Notes: generated from the sequence alone by a model not told the origin. A stretch of DNA of 55,009 bases from Flavobacteriaceae bacterium (GCA_009693635.1 SHWW01000004.1:1-55009), one strand, 5' to 3'; positions 22,297 to 33,076 are shown, numbered from the stretch's first letter. Translations and numbers: made by a program.

Positions 22297-22959
22297 TTAA
22301 TCCAAACATTCCATTAGTAACAAATCGCCTGTTTGGTGTTCTATAACTACAATTCCATCTTGGGCAACAAAATTGCTACTTCCCGTTCTATATCCCATTG
22401 TTAAAGTGTCATTTTTTAATGGATAATGCAAATTTGTAGAATGAATTCCTGTTACATTTCCAATAGGAATTAAAGAAATTGGTGTTTTTTTGGTGTACCA
22501 TTTTTCGTATTTTCTAGGCATTAAAAACACTTTTGAATGGTCGTCAATAATTACAATTTTAAGTTTGTCGCGATAATTGGCAATATTAGTAAGATTGGTT
22601 ATAGTATGATCGGCACGTTTTCCGGTAGCCCAAACCACATTTACCGCAGGAATTTTTCTAGCATGCAAATAATCTAACGCCTTTTCTAAATCGGTTTTAT
22701 TTTGATCGGGAGTATGAATAATCTCAATAGGGAAGTGACTTTCTTTGTAATAATTAGCATCAAAACCTCGGTCGAAATCGCCTAATAATACATCTACTTT
22801 TATACCTAGTTCCAAAACGCGTTCTATCGCCGAATCCAATACAAGCACTAATGGCGACCATTCTAGTAATTGGCCCAATAATTCGTTGCTACATGATGCA
22901 CCGTTTGCAATAATTAATGCAGGTTCTTGGTCGTCGCGAACAATGTGGTGAGAAGACAT
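22297..22959 (-). CDS. Thiamine diphosphokinase
   Basis: ALIIANGASCSNELL; VLLGDFDRG; TPDQNKTDLEKALDYL; VVWATGKRADHTITNLTNI. Confidence 0.9.
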   Translation of the reverse strand: MSSHHIVRDDQEPALIIANGASCSNELLGQLLEWSPLVLVLDSAIERVLELGIKVDVLLGDFDRGFDANYYKESHFPIEIIHTPDQNKTDLEKALDYLHARKIPAVNVVWATGKRADHTITNLTNIANYRDKLKIVIIDDHSKVFLMPRKYEKWYTKKTPISLIPIGNVTGIHSTNLHYPLKNDTLTMGYRTGSSNFVAQDGIVVIEHQTGDLLLMECLD

Positions 22960-23154
22960 TTAATTTTTTTTTTTGAAATGTAAAAGTAATACAACTTTTC
23001 CAATTTTTGTGAATGTATTTTATTTAGTCATGGACCTCTTAAGAATAATTGATTTGAATATATTTTATTTTGAAATAGATTCATATCAATAAAACTTTTC
23101 TGTAATTATTTTTTTATTCAATCTTGAATGTATTAATAAACTTGACTTTTCTTT

Positions 23155-23196
23155 CCATAAAAATACCCCCAAATAGTATCTAACTTTTTGAGGGTA
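23155..23196 (-). terminator. Terminator of the thrS-infC-rpmI-rplT operon
   Basis: On the minus strand TACCCTCAAA...TTTGGGGGTA followed by TTTTTATGG; 44 nt after the rplT stop. Confidence 0.7.
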
Positions 23197-23239
23197 GTTT
23201 TATTATAGTAAGTAAGTTTAAATATTGTTTATAAAACGT

Positions 23240-23584
23240 TTATTTTACTTTATTAAGTACAGCTTTGAAAGCTACTGGGTGGTTCATGGCTAAATCTGCA
23301 AGAACTTTTCTGTTCAATTCGATTCCGTTAGCTTTTACTTTACCCATGAATTGTGAATAAGACATTCCTTCCAATCTAGCTCCAGCGTTAATACGTTGAA
23401 TCCATAATGCACGGAAATTTCTTTTATTCACTTTTCTATCACGATAAGCGTAGCACATTGCTTTTTCTACCGCGTTTTTCGCAACTGTCCAAACGTTTTT
23501 ACGTCTACCAAAGAAACCTTTGGCTTGCTTCATTATTTTTTTTCTTCTTGCTCTTTTAGCAACTGAATTTACCGATCTTGGCAT
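23240..23584 (-). CDS. rplT: 50S ribosomal protein L20
   Basis: [51 protein letters not shown]. Confidence 0.98.
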   Translation of the reverse strand: MPRSVNSVAKRARRKKIMKQAKGFFGRRKNVWTVAKNAVEKAMCYAYRDRKVNKRNFRALWIQRINAGARLEGMSYSQFMGKVKANGIELNRKVLADLAMNHPVAFKAVLNKVK

Positions 23585-23689
23585 AATTTTACTGTTTTTT
23601 TGTAGCAGGCGTCCCGAATTAAATCAAGGGAACTTAATGGCCATACTCCAAGGTTATTAAATTTGATTTTAACCTAAAGAATTCTTATG

Positions 23690-23730
23690 CAATATGCTTT
23701 AAGCTTTATGCCTAAAGCCTATAGCTTTTT
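23690..23730. repeat. GCTTTA/TAAGC-type iterated intergenic repeat (copy 1)
   Basis: GCAATATGCTTTAAGCTTTATGCCTAAAGCCTATAGCTTTTTT between rpmI and rplT. Confidence 0.45.
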
Positions 23731-23928
23731 TTAGATAATTCTTAATTGTTGTTTGATGCTTTTCATATCTGTTTTGTGAACTAGCGCTGAGTGTGTCAAA
23801 GCTAATTTACGTTTTTTAGATTTTTTAGTCAAAATATGACTCTTAAAAGCATGCTTTCTTTTAATCTTTCCAGAACCAGTAACTTTAAATCGTTTCTTGG
23901 CGCTAGATTTGGTTTTCATTTTAGGCAT
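23731..23928 (-). CDS. rpmI: 50S ribosomal protein L35
   Basis: [42 protein letters not shown]. Confidence 0.98.
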   Translation of the reverse strand: MPKMKTKSSAKKRFKVTGSGKIKRKHAFKSHILTKKSKKRKLALTHSALVHKTDMKSIKQQLRII

Positions 23929-23971
23929 TTTTTCCTAGTGTTTAATTTATTCTTACTTACTTATTTTTCAA

Positions 23972-24056
23972 AAGCATTAAGCTTAAGGCTTTAAACATAA
24001 GGCAAAGCTATTATTAACTCGGCATATTGCTTACAGCTTTTGCTTATTGCAAATAT
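23972..24056. repeat. GCTTTA/TAAGC-type iterated intergenic repeat (copy 2)
   Basis: AAGCATTAAGCTTAAGGCTTTAAACATAAGGCAAAGCTATTATTAACTCGGCATATTGCTTACAGCTTTTGCTTATTGC between infC and rpmI; shares words with copy 1 (AAGCTTAA, GCATATTGC, AAAGCxTAxAGC). Confidence 0.45.
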
Positions 24057-24614
24057 TTATTTTTTCTTCTTTGGAGCAATGAAAATAATCATTCTCTTCC
24101 CTTCTAGAACTGGCATCGCTTCTACTTTACCAAACTCTTCTAAATCTGTTGCTAATCTCAAAAGCAAGATTTGACCTTGATCTTTATAGATAATTGAACG
24201 TCCTTTAAAGAATACAAAAGCTTTTAATTTTGCACCTTCTTTTAAGAATTTCTCCGCATTCTTTCTTTTAAATTCATAATCATGCTCATCAGTTTGAGGT
24301 CCGAAACGAATTTCTTTCACCACTACCTGAGTAGATTTTGCTTTAAGTGCTTTGTCACGTTTCTTTTGCTCATATATGAATTTTTTATAATCCATAATTT
24401 TACAAACTGGTGGTTCGGCATTTGGAGAAATTTCAACTAAATCTAGTTCAAATTCATCTGCTAATCTTAATGCTTCTGAAAGTTTAAAAACTCCAGGCTC
24501 AATGTTTTCTCCAACAAGCCTTACTTCTTGTACTCCACGAATAAGATTGTTTATCCTGTGTGCATCTTTTTTTTCTACTCGAGGTTGGTAACCTCTGTTA
24601 CTTCTTATTGCTAT
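24057..24614 (-). CDS. infC: Translation initiation factor IF-3, probable AUA start
   Basis: Listed ORF 24057-24395 is only the C-terminal part. The frame continues upstream as (M)[78 protein letters not shown], with ATA at 24612-24614 as the likely start. Confidence 0.92.
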   Translation of the reverse strand: MAIRSNRGYQPRVEKKDAHRINNLIRGVQEVRLVGENIEPGVFKLSEALRLADEFELDLVEISPNAEPPVCKIMDYKKFIYEQKKRDKALKAKSTQVVVKEIRFGPQTDEHDYEFKRKNAEKFLKEGAKLKAFVFFKGRSIIYKDQGQILLLRLATDLEEFGKVEAMPVLEGKRMIIFIAPKKKK

Positions 24615-24630
24615 GACTTTATAATTTAAG

Positions 24631-26577
24631 TTAAATTGTAAATACTTTTAATGTTTTTTTGATCTCTTCATTCACAATTGAAGCAAATTCCTCGATTGTA
24701 ACACTCATATTTCCTTTTCCTTCTTGCCCGTGACGGCGTATAGAAATGGTTTCGTTTTTCTCTTCTTCCTCACCTAAAACTAACATAAATGGGATTTTTT
24801 GCATTTCAGCATCCCTAATTTTCTTGCCTATTGTCTCATTTCTGTTGTCAACAAGGGCGCGAATTTCGTGATTTTCTAGCATATTTAAAACTTTTTTCGC
24901 ATAATTTTCATATTTCTCGCTCAAAGATAATATTATTGCTTGTTCTGGCATCAACCAAAGTGGGAAATTTCCTGCAGTATGCTCTAACAAAATCGCTATA
25001 AATCGTTCCATAGAACCAAATGGCGCTCTGTGAATCATTACTGGTCGGTGTAATTCATTATCAGAACCTTTGTAAGTTAATTCAAATCGCTCTGGCAAAT
25101 TGTAATCAACCTGAATGGTTCCCAATTGCCATTGTCTTCCCAAAGCATCCTTTACCATAAAATCTAATTTAGGACCATAGAATGCAGCTTCGCCATATTC
25201 AACAACAGTATTTAATCCTTTATCCGCAGCAGCATTAATAATTGCATTTTCCGCTTTTTTCCAATTTTCATCAGAACCTATATATTTTTCTCTATTTTCT
25301 TTGTCACGCAAAGAAATTTGAGCTGTAAAATCTTCAAATCCTAAAGAACTGAAAACATACAATACCAAATCAATTACTTTTTTAAATTCCTCATCCAATT
25401 GTTCCGGCGTACAAAAGATATGCGCATCGTCTTGGGTAAATCCACGAACACGAGTCAAACCGTGAAGTTCGCCACTTTGCTCATATCTATAAACCGTACC
25501 AAATTCAGCATAACGCTTTGGTAAATCTTTATACGACCATGGTTTTGAATTGTAAATTTCACAGTGGTGTGGGCAGTTCATTGGTTTTAATAAGAACTCT
25601 TCGCCATCAGCAGGAGTAGTGATGGGTTGAAAACTATCCGCGCCATATTTAGCATAATGTCCCGAAGTAATATAAAGTTCTTTTTGGCCAATATGAGGTG
25701 TAATTACTTGCTCGTAACCTGCTTTTTTCTGTGCCTTTTTCAAAAATTGTTCCAATCTATCTCTCAAAGCAGCACCCTTTGGCAACCATAGTGGTAGCCC
25801 TTGTCCTACTTTTTGTGAAAATGCAAACAATTCCAATTCTTTTCCTAATTTTCTATGATCACGACGTTTTGCCTCTTCAAGCAATTCTAAATATTCCGTC
25901 AACTCTTTTTGCTTTGGATATGAAGTCCCATAAACACGGGTCAATTGCTTATTTTTCTCATCACCCCGCCAGTATGCCCCAGCAACACTCATAACTTTCA
26001 TCGCCTTTATAATTCCCGTATTCGGAATATGACCACCACGACACAAATCTGTAAAAGTAGCGTGATCACAAAAAGTAATCGAACCATCTTCCAAATTAGA
26101 AATCAATTCTGTTTTGTAAATATTGTCTTTATAAACTTTCAATGCCTCCGCTTTTGAAACAGAACGCAATTTAAATTCGTGTTTTTCTCTTGAAATTTCC
26201 AAAACGCGATCTTCAATTTTTTTGAAATCAGCATCAGTAATCTTGTGATCTTCAAAATCAACATCATAATAAAACCCATTACTAATCGCAGGGCCAAGTG
26301 TCAATTTAATTCCAGAATACATTTCTTCCAAAACTTGCGCCATAACGTGAGACGTCGAATGCCAGAAAGCTTTCTTTCCGTTTTCGTCATTCCAAGTATA
26401 TAAAATAAGCGCACCGTCAGTTGTTAATGGCGTTGACGTCTCAATCGTTGTTCCGTTAAATGCCGCAGAAATAACATTTCTTGCAAATCCTTCACTAATA
26501 TTTCTCGCAACATCTATAGGCGTAGCACCAATTTTAAACTCCTTAACAGACCTATCTGGCAAAGTAATCTTAATCAT
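24631..26577 (-). CDS. thrS: Threonyl-tRNA synthetase (start corrected to [14 protein letters not shown])
   Basis: TGS domain [47 protein letters not shown]; class II motif regions. The listed ATG at 26670 lies inside the neighbouring gene. Confidence 0.97.
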   Translation of the reverse strand: MIKITLPDRSVKEFKIGATPIDVARNISEGFARNVISAAFNGTTIETSTPLTTDGALILYTWNDENGKKAFWHSTSHVMAQVLEEMYSGIKLTLGPAISNGFYYDVDFEDHKITDADFKKIEDRVLEISREKHEFKLRSVSKAEALKVYKDNIYKTELISNLEDGSITFCDHATFTDLCRGGHIPNTGIIKAMKVMSVAGAYWRGDEKNKQLTRVYGTSYPKQKELTEYLELLEEAKRRDHRKLGKELELFAFSQKVGQGLPLWLPKGAALRDRLEQFLKKAQKKAGYEQVITPHIGQKELYITSGHYAKYGADSFQPITTPADGEEFLLKPMNCPHHCEIYNSKPWSYKDLPKRYAEFGTVYRYEQSGELHGLTRVRGFTQDDAHIFCTPEQLDEEFKKVIDLVLYVFSSLGFEDFTAQISLRDKENREKYIGSDENWKKAENAIINAAADKGLNTVVEYGEAAFYGPKLDFMVKDALGRQWQLGTIQVDYNLPERFELTYKGSDNELHRPVMIHRAPFGSMERFIAILLEHTAGNFPLWLMPEQAIILSLSEKYENYAKKVLNMLENHEIRALVDNRNETIGKKIRDAEMQKIPFMLVLGEEEEKNETISIRRHGQEGKGNMSVTIEEFASIVNEEIKKTLKVFTI

Positions 26578-26596
26578 TTTTTTTATTTTGTGAACG

Positions 26597-26627
26597 CAAA
26601 TATAATGGTTTACAAAAAACCACGCAA
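26597..26627 (-). promoter_or_regulatory. Candidate thrS promoter with dyad in the spacer
   Basis: On the minus strand TTGC - 19 nt - TATATTTG; spacer contains TGGTTT-TTTGT-AAACCA dyad (plus coordinates 26606-26622). Confidence 0.55.
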
Positions 26628-26642
26628 TATATAAAGGTAAAA

Positions 26643-27845
26643 TTAAAGAATAGAGAGAGCTATCATGCAAGATTTAATACTTTGGTAGGTTCTTTCGATA
26701 TCATTATCGAGTCCAATTGAAAATCGAATTAAGCCATCGGTTAAGCCCATTTCTATTTGTTCGTCTAATGGAATCTCACTGGATGTAGATGTTCCCGGCG
26801 CACTGAATAAGGTTTTATAGAATCCTAAACTTACTGCCAAATATCCTAAATTTTTGCTTTGCATCAATTCCATCAAAGCATTGGCTTGATCTAAAGTGCC
26901 CACGTCCAAAGTCATCATTCCTCCAAAACCGTATTCTAAATTAATCATATTCTTGTATATTTCGTGGCTCGGGTGACTTTTTAAACCTGGATAAACGGTT
27001 TTAATTCCGTCTTTTTCAAAGTGCTCTGCCAAATAAAGTGCATTGTGACTGTGATGTTTCATACGAATGTGCAGCGTGCGTAGGTTTTTCATAACACCTG
27101 CTGAACGTAAACTGTCCATTGTTGGTCCTAAAAGCATACTTGCTCCGTTGTTTACATTTTTCAAACTATCGATGAATTCTTGTGAAGCACAGGTTACTCC
27201 GCCAACTGTATCACTACTTCCATTGATATATTTCGTTAAACTGTGAATTACAATATCGGCACCCATAAGTGCTGGTGAAACTGATAATGGCGAAAATGTA
27301 TTGTCAACCACCAACTTTAAATTATATTTTTTAGCAAGTTTCGATAAACTGGCAATATCTGCAACTTCTAAAAGCGGATTACTGACAGTTTCACAATATA
27401 AAACTTTGGTTTCTGGCGTAATCGCAGCTTCTACAAGGGCTAATTTTGTGATGTCTACAAACGTGGTTTTAATTCCAAATTTAGGAGTAAAATTCTTCAA
27501 AAAAGCGTACGTTCCACCATAGATTGTGCGACTCGAAACAATATGGTCGCCCTGTCCGCACAACTGTAAAAGTGTAGGAGTGATTGCGCCCATTCCCGAT
27601 GCCGAAACATTTGCTGCTTCCGTTCCTTCCATTGCTGCCATTGCTTTGTCGAGGTATAAATTGCTCGGTGATGAGTGTCGAGAATACAAATAACAACCTT
27701 CAGCATTGCCTTTAAAAGTATCGAACATGGTTTTTGCCGATAGAAAAGTATAGGTCGAACTATCAGAAATGGATGGATTTACACCACCAAATTCTCCAAA
27801 ATATTGCAAATCCTGAATGTTGTCTGCGGGATTAAAATTTTTCAT
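26643..27845 (-). CDS. Cys/Met metabolism PLP-dependent enzyme (methionine gamma-lyase / cystathionine gamma-synthase family)
   Basis: [73 protein letters not shown] (PLP lysine); GTSTSSEIP. Confidence 0.93.
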   Translation of the reverse strand: MKNFNPADNIQDLQYFGEFGGVNPSISDSSTYTFLSAKTMFDTFKGNAEGCYLYSRHSSPSNLYLDKAMAAMEGTEAANVSASGMGAITPTLLQLCGQGDHIVSSRTIYGGTYAFLKNFTPKFGIKTTFVDITKLALVEAAITPETKVLYCETVSNPLLEVADIASLSKLAKKYNLKLVVDNTFSPLSVSPALMGADIVIHSLTKYINGSSDTVGGVTCASQEFIDSLKNVNNGASMLLGPTMDSLRSAGVMKNLRTLHIRMKHHSHNALYLAEHFEKDGIKTVYPGLKSHPSHEIYKNMINLEYGFGGMMTLDVGTLDQANALMELMQSKNLGYLAVSLGFYKTLFSAPGTSTSSEIPLDEQIEMGLTDGLIRFSIGLDNDIERTYQSIKSCMIALSIL

Positions 27846-28092
27846 ACTTATTTTTTTTAATAGCTATCTAGGCTAGAATTATTTATTTATTATTATGTTT
27901 TAGTTTTAAAATATATATAGTCAAAATAACAAAAAAGCAGATTTATATACAATACTATAAGTTAAATTTAGATTATTTAATGGTTTATTATCAACTTAAT
28001 AGATATTTTTTCTAATTTTACATTTAAATACAATAGTTTATAGATTTTCTTTAACCTTTTCAATTTTCTAAATATTTTAAAACTAAATTACC

Positions 28093-28545
28093 ATGGATTT
28101 AATAGACAAAAAATTACTACAACTGCTTCAAACCGACAGTAAGAAAACCACAAAAGAGCTTTCGTTGAAACTTAATTTGTCAGTAACTGCAGTATATGAG
28201 CGCATAAAAAAATTAGAGCGTGAAGGAATTATCGATAAATACGTGGTTTTGGTAAACCGCTCAAAAGTCGATAAAGGTTTTGTGGTTTTTTGTCATCTTA
28301 AACTCATTCAGCACACCCGAGAATTCCTAACCAAGTTTGAAAATGAAGTGGTTAAACTTCCAGAAATATTAGAATGCCATCATGTAAGCGGCGATTATGA
28401 CTATATTTTGAAAATTGCTGTTAAAGATATGGAAGCCTATAGAGAATTCTTGGTTACAAAATTAACTACGTTAGAGCACATTGGAAGTACCCATAGCACA
28501 TTTATGATTAGCGAGGTAAAAAACAGCACTTTAATTGAAGTTTAA
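28093..28545 (+). CDS. Lrp/AsnC family transcriptional regulator
   Basis: MDLIDKKLLQLLQTDSKKTTKELSLKLNLSVTAVYERIKKLEREGIIDKYV HTH; ECHHVSGDYDYILKIAVKDM RAM domain. Confidence 0.95.
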   Translation: MDLIDKKLLQLLQTDSKKTTKELSLKLNLSVTAVYERIKKLEREGIIDKYVVLVNRSKVDKGFVVFCHLKLIQHTREFLTKFENEVVKLPEILECHHVSGDYDYILKIAVKDMEAYREFLVTKLTTLEHIGSTHSTFMISEVKNSTLIEV

Positions 28546-28631
28546 ATTTAGAAATGAAAAAGTGTAAGAATAGTTTTTAAATTTCTTAATTTTGTGCAGC
28601 ATTTATAAAAACACATCAAAATACATATATT

Positions 28632-30035
28632 ATGAGTTCATTTGACGTTGTCATCATTGGTTCAGGACCTGGAGGATATGTTGCAGCAATTCGTTGCGCA
28701 CAATTGGGAATGAAAACTGCCATTATCGAAAAATATTCTACACTTGGTGGAACCTGCCTAAATGTAGGTTGTATTCCATCAAAAGCATTACTTGCCTCAT
28801 CTCATCATTACAGCGAAATAGCTCATTTTGCTGAACATGGAATTGAAGTTTTGGGAGAAGTAAAAGTGAATTTGGAGAAAATGATTGCTCGTAAACAAGC
28901 AGTTGTTGATCAAACTTCTGGAGGTGTGAAATTCTTAATGGATAAAAATAAAATCACTGTTTTTGAAGGACTGGGTTCTTTTATAGACGCCACTCACGTA
29001 GCAGTTGTAAAAGCTGATGGAACTTCTGAAACTTTAGAAGCTAAAAATATTATTATTGCAACGGGTTCTAAACCGTCTTCGTTGCCATTTATAAAAATTG
29101 ATAAAGAAAGAATTATAACTTCTACAGAAGCATTAAAACTGAAAGAAGTGCCAAAACACCTTGTAATTATTGGTGGTGGGGTAATTGGAATTGAATTAGG
29201 ACAAGTCTATTTACGATTAGGAGCGCATGTTTCTGTAGTAGAATTTATGGATAGAATTATTCCAGGAATGGATGGTTCGTTGTCTAAAGAATTGACTAAA
29301 GTTTTGAAGAAACAAGGAATGAAATTCTACGTTTCTCACAAAGTGAAATCCGTAGAACGTTTTGGAGATGTTGTAACCGTTCAAGCTGAAAATGCAAAAG
29401 GAGAAACCATCACATTTGAAGGTGATTATTCATTAGTTTCTGTTGGTCGTTTTCCTTTTACTGATGGATTAAATGCAGATAAAGCAGGAGTAAAAATTTC
29501 AGAAAGAGGTCAGATTGAAGTAAATGATCATTTGCAAACTTCCGTTCTAAATATATACGCAATTGGCGATGTTGTTCGTGGAGCTATGTTGGCGCACAAA
29601 GCCGAAGAAGAAGGAACAATGGTTGCAGAAATTTTGGCAGGACAAAAACCTCATATCAATTATAATTTGATTCCAGGAGTTGTTTATACTTGGCCAGAAG
29701 TGGCTGCAGTTGGACAAACAGAGGAGCAATTGAAAGCTTCGGGAGTTGAATTTAAATCGGGTAGTTTTCCTTTCAAAGCATTAGGAAGAGCAAGAGCTGG
29801 TGGTGATTTGGATGGATTTGTAAAAATACTTGCAGATGCCAAAACAGATGAAGTATTAGGTGTTCACATGATTGGAGCACGTTGTGCGGATTTGATTGCA
29901 GAAGCAGTAACAGCAATGGAATTTAAGGCTTCGGCAGAAGATATTTCTAGAATGAGTCACGCGCACCCTACATTTGCAGAAGCAATAAAAGAAGCAGCGT
30001 TGGCAGCAACAGATAACAGAGCATTGCACGTTTAA
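28632..30035 (+). CDS. lpdA: Dihydrolipoyl dehydrogenase
   Basis: VVIIGSGPGGYVAAIRCAQLG; GGTCLNVGCIPSKALL redox disulfide; HAHPTFAEAIKEAAL C-terminus. Confidence 0.97.
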   Translation: MSSFDVVIIGSGPGGYVAAIRCAQLGMKTAIIEKYSTLGGTCLNVGCIPSKALLASSHHYSEIAHFAEHGIEVLGEVKVNLEKMIARKQAVVDQTSGGVKFLMDKNKITVFEGLGSFIDATHVAVVKADGTSETLEAKNIIIATGSKPSSLPFIKIDKERIITSTEALKLKEVPKHLVIIGGGVIGIELGQVYLRLGAHVSVVEFMDRIIPGMDGSLSKELTKVLKKQGMKFYVSHKVKSVERFGDVVTVQAENAKGETITFEGDYSLVSVGRFPFTDGLNADKAGVKISERGQIEVNDHLQTSVLNIYAIGDVVRGAMLAHKAEEEGTMVAEILAGQKPHINYNLIPGVVYTWPEVAAVGQTEEQLKASGVEFKSGSFPFKALGRARAGGDLDGFVKILADAKTDEVLGVHMIGARCADLIAEAVTAMEFKASAEDISRMSHAHPTFAEAIKEAALAATDNRALHV

Positions 30036-30053
30036 TACTAAATTTATAAAATA

Positions 30054-30077
30054 AAAACCTATTATTTATAGGGTTTT
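30054..30077. terminator. Terminator between lpdA and convergent rsmD
   Basis: AAAACCTAT-TATTT-ATAGGGTTTT hairpin followed by a T-rich tract. Confidence 0.6.
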
Positions 30078-30101
30078 CTTGTTTTTATCGGTTTCTATTG
30101 T

Positions 30102-30659
30102 TTAATCTAAAACGGATTCTTTATTGATTTCAAAGAAACTAAAAATAGAACCTCCATAACTTTTCTTGAAGGAAAAATGTATCATATGATCCAACTTGGT
30201 GTATTTTGAATGTTCAATAACCATCATACCATCTTCTCGAAGTAATTCTTGTTTGAATACTAAAGTTACAATGTTTTCAAAAGTTTTTTGGTCCAATGCA
30301 TACGGTGGATCGGCAAAAATAATATCGTAGGAATTGGTATTTTTTTCTAAGAATTTAAAAACATCACTTCGCATGGTTGCGATATTAAAATCGTATTCTT
30401 CGGCAACTTGCTTGATAAATTTCATGCAACCAAAATCTGCATCAACAGAGGTGATATTTTCACTTCCGCGTGAAGCAAATTCGAAACTGATATTACCAGT
30501 TCCTGAAAATAAATCTAAGATTTTTAAGCCTTCAAAATCAAAATGATTATTCAAAACATTAAATAATGCTTCTTTGCTCATATCGGTTGTTGGGCGTACG
30601 GGTAGGTTTTTTGGTGGAAAAATCCGTCTTCCTTTATATTTTCCAGAAATTATTCTCAC
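30102..30659 (-). CDS. rsmD: 16S rRNA (guanine(966)-N(2))-methyltransferase RsmD
   Basis: MRIISGKYKGRRIFPPKNLPVRPTTDMSKEALFNVL; LDLFSGTGNISFEFASRGS; IIFADPPYALD. Confidence 0.95.
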   Translation of the reverse strand: MRIISGKYKGRRIFPPKNLPVRPTTDMSKEALFNVLNNHFDFEGLKILDLFSGTGNISFEFASRGSENITSVDADFGCMKFIKQVAEEYDFNIATMRSDVFKFLEKNTNSYDIIFADPPYALDQKTFENIVTLVFKQELLREDGMMVIEHSKYTKLDHMIHFSFKKSYGGSIFSFFEINKESVLD

Positions 30660-31474
30660 GATTGGAACAGTATAAAATGCTTTAAATTTTGAGAAGTTGA
30701 AAAATCATTGCGTTTTTGTAAATCGGAAACATCCAACAAGGAAACATTTCTAACGTATTTGAATGCGATTTGGAATAATTCAGATTCTTCAGAAATTTTA
30801 CCTAAAAGGGAAACTTTGAAATTCTCTGGATTTAGATTTAATTGTTCGGTAGCAAACAAAAGATAGTATATAAAGTCTTCTTTGGTTACAAAATTAAAAG
30901 AATTAAACAGTAATAATTTCTGATTTTGGACTATTATAATTTCAAATTTATTGGCTGAAAAATGAACAAAAACCTCTTTTTCGTCAACATTTTTAGAAAG
31001 TTCTAATAGTTTAGAAACTAGAATGCTATTGGTATGTTTGTAATTGAAAGTTACGAACTGATCAAGCAAATAATTATTGATATTAACGAATGGAATATAA
31101 ACATGATTTATTTCGTAATTTGAAAGTGCATCAAAAGCAAAGAAATCGGTTTCAAAAACTTTTGTATTGTATTGCAAATAACTTCCTAAAAAATCTTCGT
31201 CAAATAGCGCTGTTGGAACAAAAGTATCTAAATTGCTATCGTGTAGAACAATAACTTCATCATATGAATCTTTTAATTTTGAGTTATCCGTAAATGCCTT
31301 CCAATAATAATCTTCTACTTTATTTGCTTTGGGATATTTAGAAAAATCAATTTCTTTTACCGATATAACAGCCTGATTTAAAGTATCAATAACACAAAAA
31401 GCAAACCCATTCAAAGTTACTTGAAGTGTTAGTTTTTTGTATTTTTTATCCGTTATGTTTGCGTTTACCACCAT
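30656..31474 (-). CDS. DUF3822-like Bacteroidota protein
   Basis: Overlaps rsmD by 4 bp (translational coupling); sequence pattern (LTLQVTLNGFAFCVIDT...) and linkage to rsmD as in DUF3822 proteins. Confidence 0.65.
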   Translation of the reverse strand: MVVNANITDKKYKKLTLQVTLNGFAFCVIDTLNQAVISVKEIDFSKYPKANKVEDYYWKAFTDNSKLKDSYDEVIVLHDSNLDTFVPTALFDEDFLGSYLQYNTKVFETDFFAFDALSNYEINHVYIPFVNINNYLLDQFVTFNYKHTNSILVSKLLELSKNVDEKEVFVHFSANKFEIIIVQNQKLLLFNSFNFVTKEDFIYYLLFATEQLNLNPENFKVSLLGKISEESELFQIAFKYVRNVSLLDVSDLQKRNDFSTSQNLKHFILFQS

Positions 31475-31654
31475 AAATTGTTTCTGATTATCGCAAAACT
31501 ACAATTTTTTTAAATGACTATAATTTTTAGAGGGAATAAAATTGAGTTTAAGTTCCAAATTGTACTTTTAGTAGAAAATATATTTTAAAGATTTTGATTC
31601 AAAACAAAACGCGCTCCAAAAAACTTTGCGTACTTTGCGGTGAAATTTGCATTT

Positions 31655-33076
31655 ATGAAATCAAGTCATTTTTATTCCCTTTTGCTAAGACAATTTCCGT
31701 TTACTCCCACGAATAAACAGGATATATTCTTTCAGCAAATAGCAGAATTTATTAATAATGACGATAATAATGAGATATTTGTTTTGAAAGGATATGCAGG
31801 AACAGGAAAAACTACTGTAATTTCTACGATTGTAAATAATTTGGTAGAAATCAATAAAAAGTATGTGTTGCTTGCGCCAACTGGTCGTGCGGCAAAAGTT
31901 ATTGCAAATTACTCACAAAAACCAGCCTTTACGATTCATAAAAAAATATATTTTCCAAAGAAATCTTCTGGGGGAGGCGTTAGTTTTACATTGCAACAAA
32001 ACAAACATAAAAACACCTTCTTTATAGTGGACGAAGCTTCGATGATTTCGGATACCAATTCCGAAAGTAAAATGTATCAAAATGTGTCTTTATTAGACGA
32101 TTTGATTTCTTTTGTTTATTCAGGAACCAATTGCAAAATGATATTATTGGGAGATACAGCACAGTTGCCTCCTGTAAATTTAGACATTTCGCCGGCTTTA
32201 AATATTGATATTTTGGGAATGCATTACAATAAAGAAATCAAGCACATTGAGTTGGATGAAGTAATGCGGCAAGAAGAAAATTCGGGTATTTTATTCAATG
32301 CTACCGAACTCCGAGAAGTGCTTAAAGACACTTTTTTTGATAGTTTCAAATTTCAATTACGAGGGTTTAAAGACATAGTTCGCCTAACAGATGGCTACGA
32401 TATTCAAGATGCAATTAATTCGGCATATAGTAATTACAGTATTGAAGACACTGCCTTTATCGTTCGTTCTAATAAACGAGCAAATCAATATAATGAACAA
32501 ATCCGTACTAAAATATTAGACAAGGAAAGTGAATTGTCCACAGGTGATTTTTTGATGGTGGTAAAAAACAATTACTTTTGGCTTAAAGATTCTGATGAAG
32601 CTGGTTTTATTGCCAATGGTGATATTATCGAAGTCTTAGAAATTTTTAATATTCAAGAATTATACGGTTTTAAATTTGCAAAAGTAAAAATTAGAATGGT
32701 TGATTATCCGAATCAAATTCCATTGGAAACTTTTTTGTTATTGGATACAATAACTAGTGAATCGCCGTCATTAACTTATGAAGAATCCAACAGATTGTAC
32801 CAAGAAGTGATGTTGGATTATGAAGGTGAAACAAAATATAAAAAGTTTCAAAAGGTGAAAGAAAACGAATTTTTCAATGCGCTTCAGGTTAAATTTTCTT
32901 ACGCAATTACGTGTCATAAATCGCAAGGAGGACAGTGGAATACTGTATTTATAGAGCAACCCTATTTGCCCAATGGTATTGATAGAGACTATATTCGATG
33001 GTTGTACACCGCAATCACAAGAGCTAAAGATAAGTTATATTTGATAGGTTTCAAAGACGAAAGTTTTGAAGAATAG
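31655..33076 (+). CDS. RecD-like ATP-dependent helicase / AAA ATPase with UvrD-like C-terminal domain
   Basis: Walker A FVLKGYAGTGKTTVIS; FIVDEASMIS; C-terminal FSYAITCHKSQGGQW...RWLYTAITRAK. The listed GTG start at 31640 is probably not used; ATG at 31655. Confidence 0.9.
   Translation: MKSSHFYSLLLRQFPFTPTNKQDIFFQQIAEFINNDDNNEIFVLKGYAGTGKTTVISTIVNNLVEINKKYVLLAPTGRAAKVIANYSQKPAFTIHKKIYFPKKSSGGGVSFTLQQNKHKNTFFIVDEASMISDTNSESKMYQNVSLLDDLISFVYSGTNCKMILLGDTAQLPPVNLDISPALNIDILGMHYNKEIKHIELDEVMRQEENSGILFNATELREVLKDTFFDSFKFQLRGFKDIVRLTDGYDIQDAINSAYSNYSIEDTAFIVRSNKRANQYNEQIRTKILDKESELSTGDFLMVVKNNYFWLKDSDEAGFIANGDIIEVLEIFNIQELYGFKFAKVKIRMVDYPNQIPLETFLLLDTITSESPSLTYEESNRLYQEVMLDYEGETKYKKFQKVKENEFFNALQVKFSYAITCHKSQGGQWNTVFIEQPYLPNGIDRDYIRWLYTAITRAKDKLYLIGFKDESFEE

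Noticed and set aside
22963-22975. T11 run before the thiamine diphosphokinase start as a phase-variation tract
   Set aside because: Located in an AT-rich 5' region of a housekeeping gene; no evidence for ON/OFF switching.
27481-27706. Two alternative-frame ORFs on the same strand within the PLP enzyme gene
   Set aside because: Fully contained in the Cys/Met PLP enzyme; out-of-frame artefacts.
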